Source: Parachlamydiales bacterium
GTDB lineage: Bacteria > Chlamydiota > Chlamydiia > Chlamydiales > Rhabdochlamydiaceae
DNA length: 8,442 nt
Direction: 5' to 3'
NCBI GenBank assembly: GCA_020050965.1
Contig: JAGVJV010000095.1
Coordinates: 1-8,442, forward strand
Part shown: one piece after another, positions 6,223-8,442 of the stretch
Layout: each line of letters opens with the position of its first letter
Position numbering within the stretch: position 1 is the stretch's first letter
Notes under the pieces: generated by a model
The model's database searches: none
What the model saw: the letters and a program-made list of their open reading frames with translations, nothing else
What the model was told of the DNA's origin: nothing
Program-made: the position numbers and the translations under genes

Positions 6223-6983
6223 AACGAATCTTTTTAATCCTAATGGTTTGGGCAACTGCCTTCGCCGATCTGTCGAAGCAGTCCCTCCATGAGATCGGTC
6301 TAAAGGTGTGGCAAAATGAATGCCGCGGCACACTCGATGGACTCATCTCTTGGAATGAAAACGAAGAGTTCCCCTCGCTTGGAATCGGCCATTTCATTTG
6401 GTACCCTGAAAATACCCCAAAAAAATTCACCGAAACCTTCCCCTCTCTAGTCGATTTCCTAGTCGAAAAACTAAAAGATACCGATAAAGAGATCCCTTCC
6501 TGGATCAAGTCAAAAAAAGGATTTCCCTGGAAAACCCGCGAAGAGTTTCTAAAGGAAAAGCGCTCCAAAAAAATGCTCCAACTGCGCGATCTGCTAGCTG
6601 GCACATTAGAGCTGCAAATCTCCTTTCTGCTCGAGCGTTTTAAATTAGCCGAAGCAGAGCTCGCCCCCCACTTAAGTAACACACAAAAAACCTATTTGGA
6701 AAAATTAAAAAGGACCGAAAAGGGAGCCTATGCCCTGATCGATTACTCCCACTTCAAAGGGACTGGCCTATCTGACACTGAGCGCTACCGGGGCGAAGGC
6801 TGGGGCCTGCTCCAAGTCCTCCAAATGATGCCAGATGACCTTAGCGATGAACAACTTATTCAAGAGTTTGTCACCAGCGGCAAAAAAGTACTCGCTCGCC
6901 GGGTAAAAAACGCACCCATCCACCGCAAAGAAGACCAGTGGCTCAAAGGCTGGAGCCAGCGGCTCGAGACCTATCTAAAATAA
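6219..6983 (+). CDS. Secreted lysozyme-like protein, function unproven
   Basis: The 254-residue product begins with a signal peptide, MKRIFLILMVWATAFA, with likely cleavage after Ala16, so it acts in the periplasm or outside. The mature N-terminus contains IGLKVWQNECRGTLDGLISW (26-45) and then SLGIGHFIWYP (53-63). The spacing of Glu34, the Gly-rich turn and the 'LGIGHF' box recalls the catalytic Glu and 'T.GYGH' region of phage-type lysozymes. A second conserved-looking block is YALIDYSHFKGTG (171-183), followed by RYRGEGWGLLQVL (189-201). From these I infer a lysozyme-superfamily fold, with Glu34 as candidate acid. I recall similar proteins annotated only as hypothetical. The middle (about 85-165) is Lys/Glu-rich and helical. 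The start ATG shares ATGA with the emrB stop (6219-6222), so it is translationally coupled to the pump. Confidence 0.65.
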   Translation: MKRIFLILMVWATAFADLSKQSLHEIGLKVWQNECRGTLDGLISWNENEEFPSLGIGHFIWYPENTPKKFTETFPSLVDFLVEKLKDTDKEIPSWIKSKKGFPWKTREEFLKEKRSKKMLQLRDLLAGTLELQISFLLERFKLAEAELAPHLSNTQKTYLEKLKRTEKGAYALIDYSHFKGTGLSDTERYRGEGWGLLQVLQMMPDDLSDEQLIQEFVTSGKKVLARRVKNAPIHRKEDQWLKGWSQRLETYLK

Positions 6984-6989
6984 ACATTA

Positions 6990-6995
6990 TATAAT
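6990..6995 (+). promoter_or_regulatory. Candidate -10 box upstream of the phosphatase gene
   Basis: TATAAT, a perfect -10 hexamer, sits in the AT-rich gap after the lysozyme-like gene, within the 10-bp palindrome ATTATATAAT (6986-6995). Transcription would start near 7002, about 27 bases before the ATG at 7029. No recognisable -35 hexamer lies at the right distance. In such AT-rich sequence the match could be chance, though a separate promoter is expected because the phosphatase is the first gene in this window after the pump cluster that does not overlap its upstream neighbour. Confidence 0.35.
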
Positions 6996-7028
6996 TTTTA
7001 ATTTGCATTTTTGATACAATGCATTAAT

Positions 7029-8132
7029 ATGATCACTTTTATTGCTAATTATTTGTGGCCTAAACCTGTCGTAGTTCTTCCACCCTCCCTGCCTGATCAA
7101 TCTCATCGACTTGTCCCCCTGACTCGGGCGCAATCACTTGATAGGATGATTCGCAATGCTGGCAAAGCGATTCGGGAGCACCATCATTTAGCAGGCCCCT
7201 TAGACAGAGCCTATGTGTCATCACCAAAAAAGACAATCCCCTCAAAAGAAATCCTCAATCGAAAAGAGATTACCCCGCTTAAGCTCTCCCACACATTTGC
7301 AGACCATATTGGCCCAAGAGAAGCGATGGAAGATGCCCATTTCTTCATCGAAATCGAGCAAGGGACACTTCTTGGAGTCTTTGATGGCCACGGAGGAAAA
7401 GAGGTTGCCGACTATGCTTCCCAAGAGTTTCAAAAGCGCTTTTCCGCAGTCTTAAAAGCGCATAGTGGCGATGTTTTCCGTTCCTTTGAAGTTCTACTGC
7501 ATGAAATTCACCAAGAAGTGGCCCAGAAACCCGCTTGGAATGAAATCGGATCGACAGCGGTAGTTTCCTTCATCGATAAAGAAACGCACCAGATCATTAC
7601 AGCCACACTCGGCGATAGCGAAGCCAACCTCTACCGCAATAACAAGTCCATTCCCCTATCACTAGTTCGCGATTGGACAAGTCGAAAAGATGCCATCCGA
7701 CTAGAAACGGCAATGAACTATAAGCGGGGAAGTGTCGCAGCCGCAGTTCAAAGAGGAGTCGATCCAAAATCTATCCGTTGGAATGGAGACCTATTGAATG
7801 TGAGCCGCGCTATTGGGGATATCGACTGCACAGGTTCCCTAGAGAAACCAGGGGTCATCCATAAACCCCTAATCACCATCAACAAAGTCCAAAAAGGAGA
7901 CATCCTGATCCTCTCATGCGACGGCGTAAAAGACTATACAGAAGAACAAGAGATTGTGAATCTCATCATGAACAGAACTGCTCGAACAATCTCCAAATGG
8001 ATCTTCCATTGGTTCATGAAAAAGATTTTCAGCTGGGAACCCAAGAGCCTAGCTCTTGAGCTGGTCGACCATGCCATCCACACAAGCCAATCCGACGATA
8101 ACGTCACCGTAGTGGCGGTTGAAGTTTCTTAG
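7029..8132 (+). CDS. Eukaryote-like PP2C family Ser/Thr protein phosphatase
   Basis: A metal-dependent phosphatase that removes phosphate from Ser/Thr residues. From the ATG at 7029 it has 367 residues. An in-frame TTG at 7011 is less likely, and neither start has a ribosome-binding site. About 85 residues precede the catalytic domain, beginning with the hydrophobic MITFIANYLWPKPVVVLPP. PP2C motifs follow in order: PREAMEDAH (96-104; Arg97 for phosphate, Glu101/Asp102 for metal), GVFDGHGG (116-123; Asp119 for metal), GSTAVVSF (174-181), GDSEA (195-199), NVSRAIGD (257-264), LSCDGVKD (295-302; Asp298 for metal) and DDNVTVV (356-362). RxxMED and DGHGG are the eukaryotic rather than the usual bacterial forms. 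An aromatic, basic stretch (about 316-339, including KWIFHWFMKKIFSW) is inserted before the last motif. It may act on host or bacterial phosphoproteins. The catalytic set looks complete. Confidence 0.92.
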   Translation: MITFIANYLWPKPVVVLPPSLPDQSHRLVPLTRAQSLDRMIRNAGKAIREHHHLAGPLDRAYVSSPKKTIPSKEILNRKEITPLKLSHTFADHIGPREAMEDAHFFIEIEQGTLLGVFDGHGGKEVADYASQEFQKRFSAVLKAHSGDVFRSFEVLLHEIHQEVAQKPAWNEIGSTAVVSFIDKETHQIITATLGDSEANLYRNNKSIPLSLVRDWTSRKDAIRLETAMNYKRGSVAAAVQRGVDPKSIRWNGDLLNVSRAIGDIDCTGSLEKPGVIHKPLITINKVQKGDILILSCDGVKDYTEEQEIVNLIMNRTARTISKWIFHWFMKKIFSWEPKSLALELVDHAIHTSQSDDNVTVVAVEVS

Positions 8133-8170
8133 GAGACGCAAAAAAATCTTTTCGTTATAAACTCTGTTAA

Positions 8171-8442
8171 ATGATCCACACAGAGAAAGTTGCACAAATT
8201 CATAAACAAATGAAAACCCTATTGGAGGAAAAAAAAGACTCTTTTCCAATTTCATTTGATTACAGCTCAAATCATTCCAATACAACCCGCTCTCGCTCCT
8301 ATAAAAAGGGATGCCAGAAACTTCAATTAGGCTCTCTTGATGAAGTCATCCAGATTGATCCTGAGAAAAAAATAGCCCATGTTGAACCGCGGGTCACCAT
8401 GGAGCAACTCGTCAATGCGACACTCCCCTATGGTCTTATTCC
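8171..8442 (+). CDS. DHCR24/DIMINUTO-like FAD-dependent oxidoreductase, N-terminus only (partial)
   Basis: The frame opens at an ATG (8171) and is still open at the window edge after 90 complete codons. The visible part begins MIHTEKVAQIHKQMKTLLEE. It then has RSRSYKKGCQKLQLGSLDEV, followed by IQIDPEKKIAHVEPRVTMEQ, LVNATLPYGLIP. The pattern 'D...K.....VEP.VTM.Q......P.GL.P' is the start of the FAD-binding-4 (PCMH/VAO) domain. 'VEPxVTMxQ' after 'xxDxxKKI' is what I know from eukaryotic delta(24)-sterol reductase (DHCR24/DWARF1). Other members of the VAO superfamily, such as alkylglycerone-phosphate synthase or glycolate oxidase subunit D, are less close by eye. The FAD-binding loop is outside the window. 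No ribosome-binding site precedes the ATG. The gap after the phosphatase is 38 bases, so co-transcription is possible. Confidence 0.75.
   Translation, partial: MIHTEKVAQIHKQMKTLLEEKKDSFPISFDYSSNHSNTTRSRSYKKGCQKLQLGSLDEVIQIDPEKKIAHVEPRVTMEQLVNATLPYGLI

Noticed and set aside
6164..6682. Minus-strand open frame of 172 codons opposite the end of emrB and the lysozyme-like gene
   Set aside because: Its product is Ser/Phe-rich low-complexity translation of the antisense strand. It has no family motif and lies opposite two well-supported genes, so it is a shadow.
7004..7023. Inverted repeat TGCATT-N8-AATGCA just before the phosphatase gene
   Set aside because: Six-base arms in AT-rich sequence are expected by chance, and it does not extend in either direction. 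It could be an operator, but I cannot support that.
7011..7028. TTG at 7011 as the phosphatase start
   Set aside because: There is no ribosome-binding site before it. The ATG six codons later is a better start codon and fits the likely transcription start near 7002. The six extra residues add no motif.
8156..8161. TATAAA as a -10 box for the DHCR24-like gene
   Set aside because: There is no -35 at a suitable distance, and the transcript would start only about three bases before the ATG. Co-transcription with the phosphatase is at least as likely.

Overview
The window reads as chromosomal DNA of a Gram-negative bacterium. My best guess is an environmental ("Chlamydia-like") member of the Chlamydiota. 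This is inferred from the combination of a eukaryote-like PP2C phosphatase, the start of a DHCR24/DIMINUTO-type flavoprotein and a NodT/EmrA/EmrB pump. No single sequence feature proves it. Coding density is very high. The longest stretch without a gene is about 110 bases (134-243), and there is no RNA gene, insertion sequence, CRISPR array or convincing rho-independent terminator.

Left part (1-968). A partial minus-strand gene (1-133) encodes the N-terminus of a cyclic-nucleotide-binding-domain protein. It diverges from a short plus-strand gene (244-369) for an acidic 41-residue protein with three cysteines. That small gene has a near-perfect Shine-Dalgarno. Its predicted leader carries a 10-bp hairpin that is complete only in the plus-strand RNA, and a perfect DnaA box overlaps its ribosome-binding site. 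Its stop codon overlaps the stop of a convergent minus-strand alpha/beta hydrolase of the dienelactone hydrolase type (366-968).

Middle (1013-6983). mnmA (tRNA 2-thiouridylase) diverges from the hydrolase. After 27 bases comes a tightly packed cluster of four genes in which every junction overlaps (11, 14 and 4 nt): a NodT-type outer-membrane efflux lipoprotein, an EmrA/HlyD-type membrane-fusion protein starting at TTG, an EmrB-type 14-TM DHA2 drug:H+ antiporter, and a secreted protein that looks lysozyme-like. The first three form a complete tripartite efflux pump spanning both membranes. The fourth is joined by an ATGA overlap, which suggests cell-wall work linked to the pump, but this is unproven.

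Right part (7029-8442). After an AT-rich gap with a TATAAT box comes a PP2C-family Ser/Thr phosphatase with eukaryote-style motifs, an N-terminal extension of about 85 residues and an aromatic/basic insertion near its C-terminus. It is followed by the start of a DHCR24-like FAD-dependent oxidoreductase that runs off the window. These two genes look like products of exchange with, or adaptation to, a eukaryotic host. The points most worth following up are the small acidic protein with its structured leader, the lysozyme-like protein coupled to the pump, and the phosphatase with its insertion.
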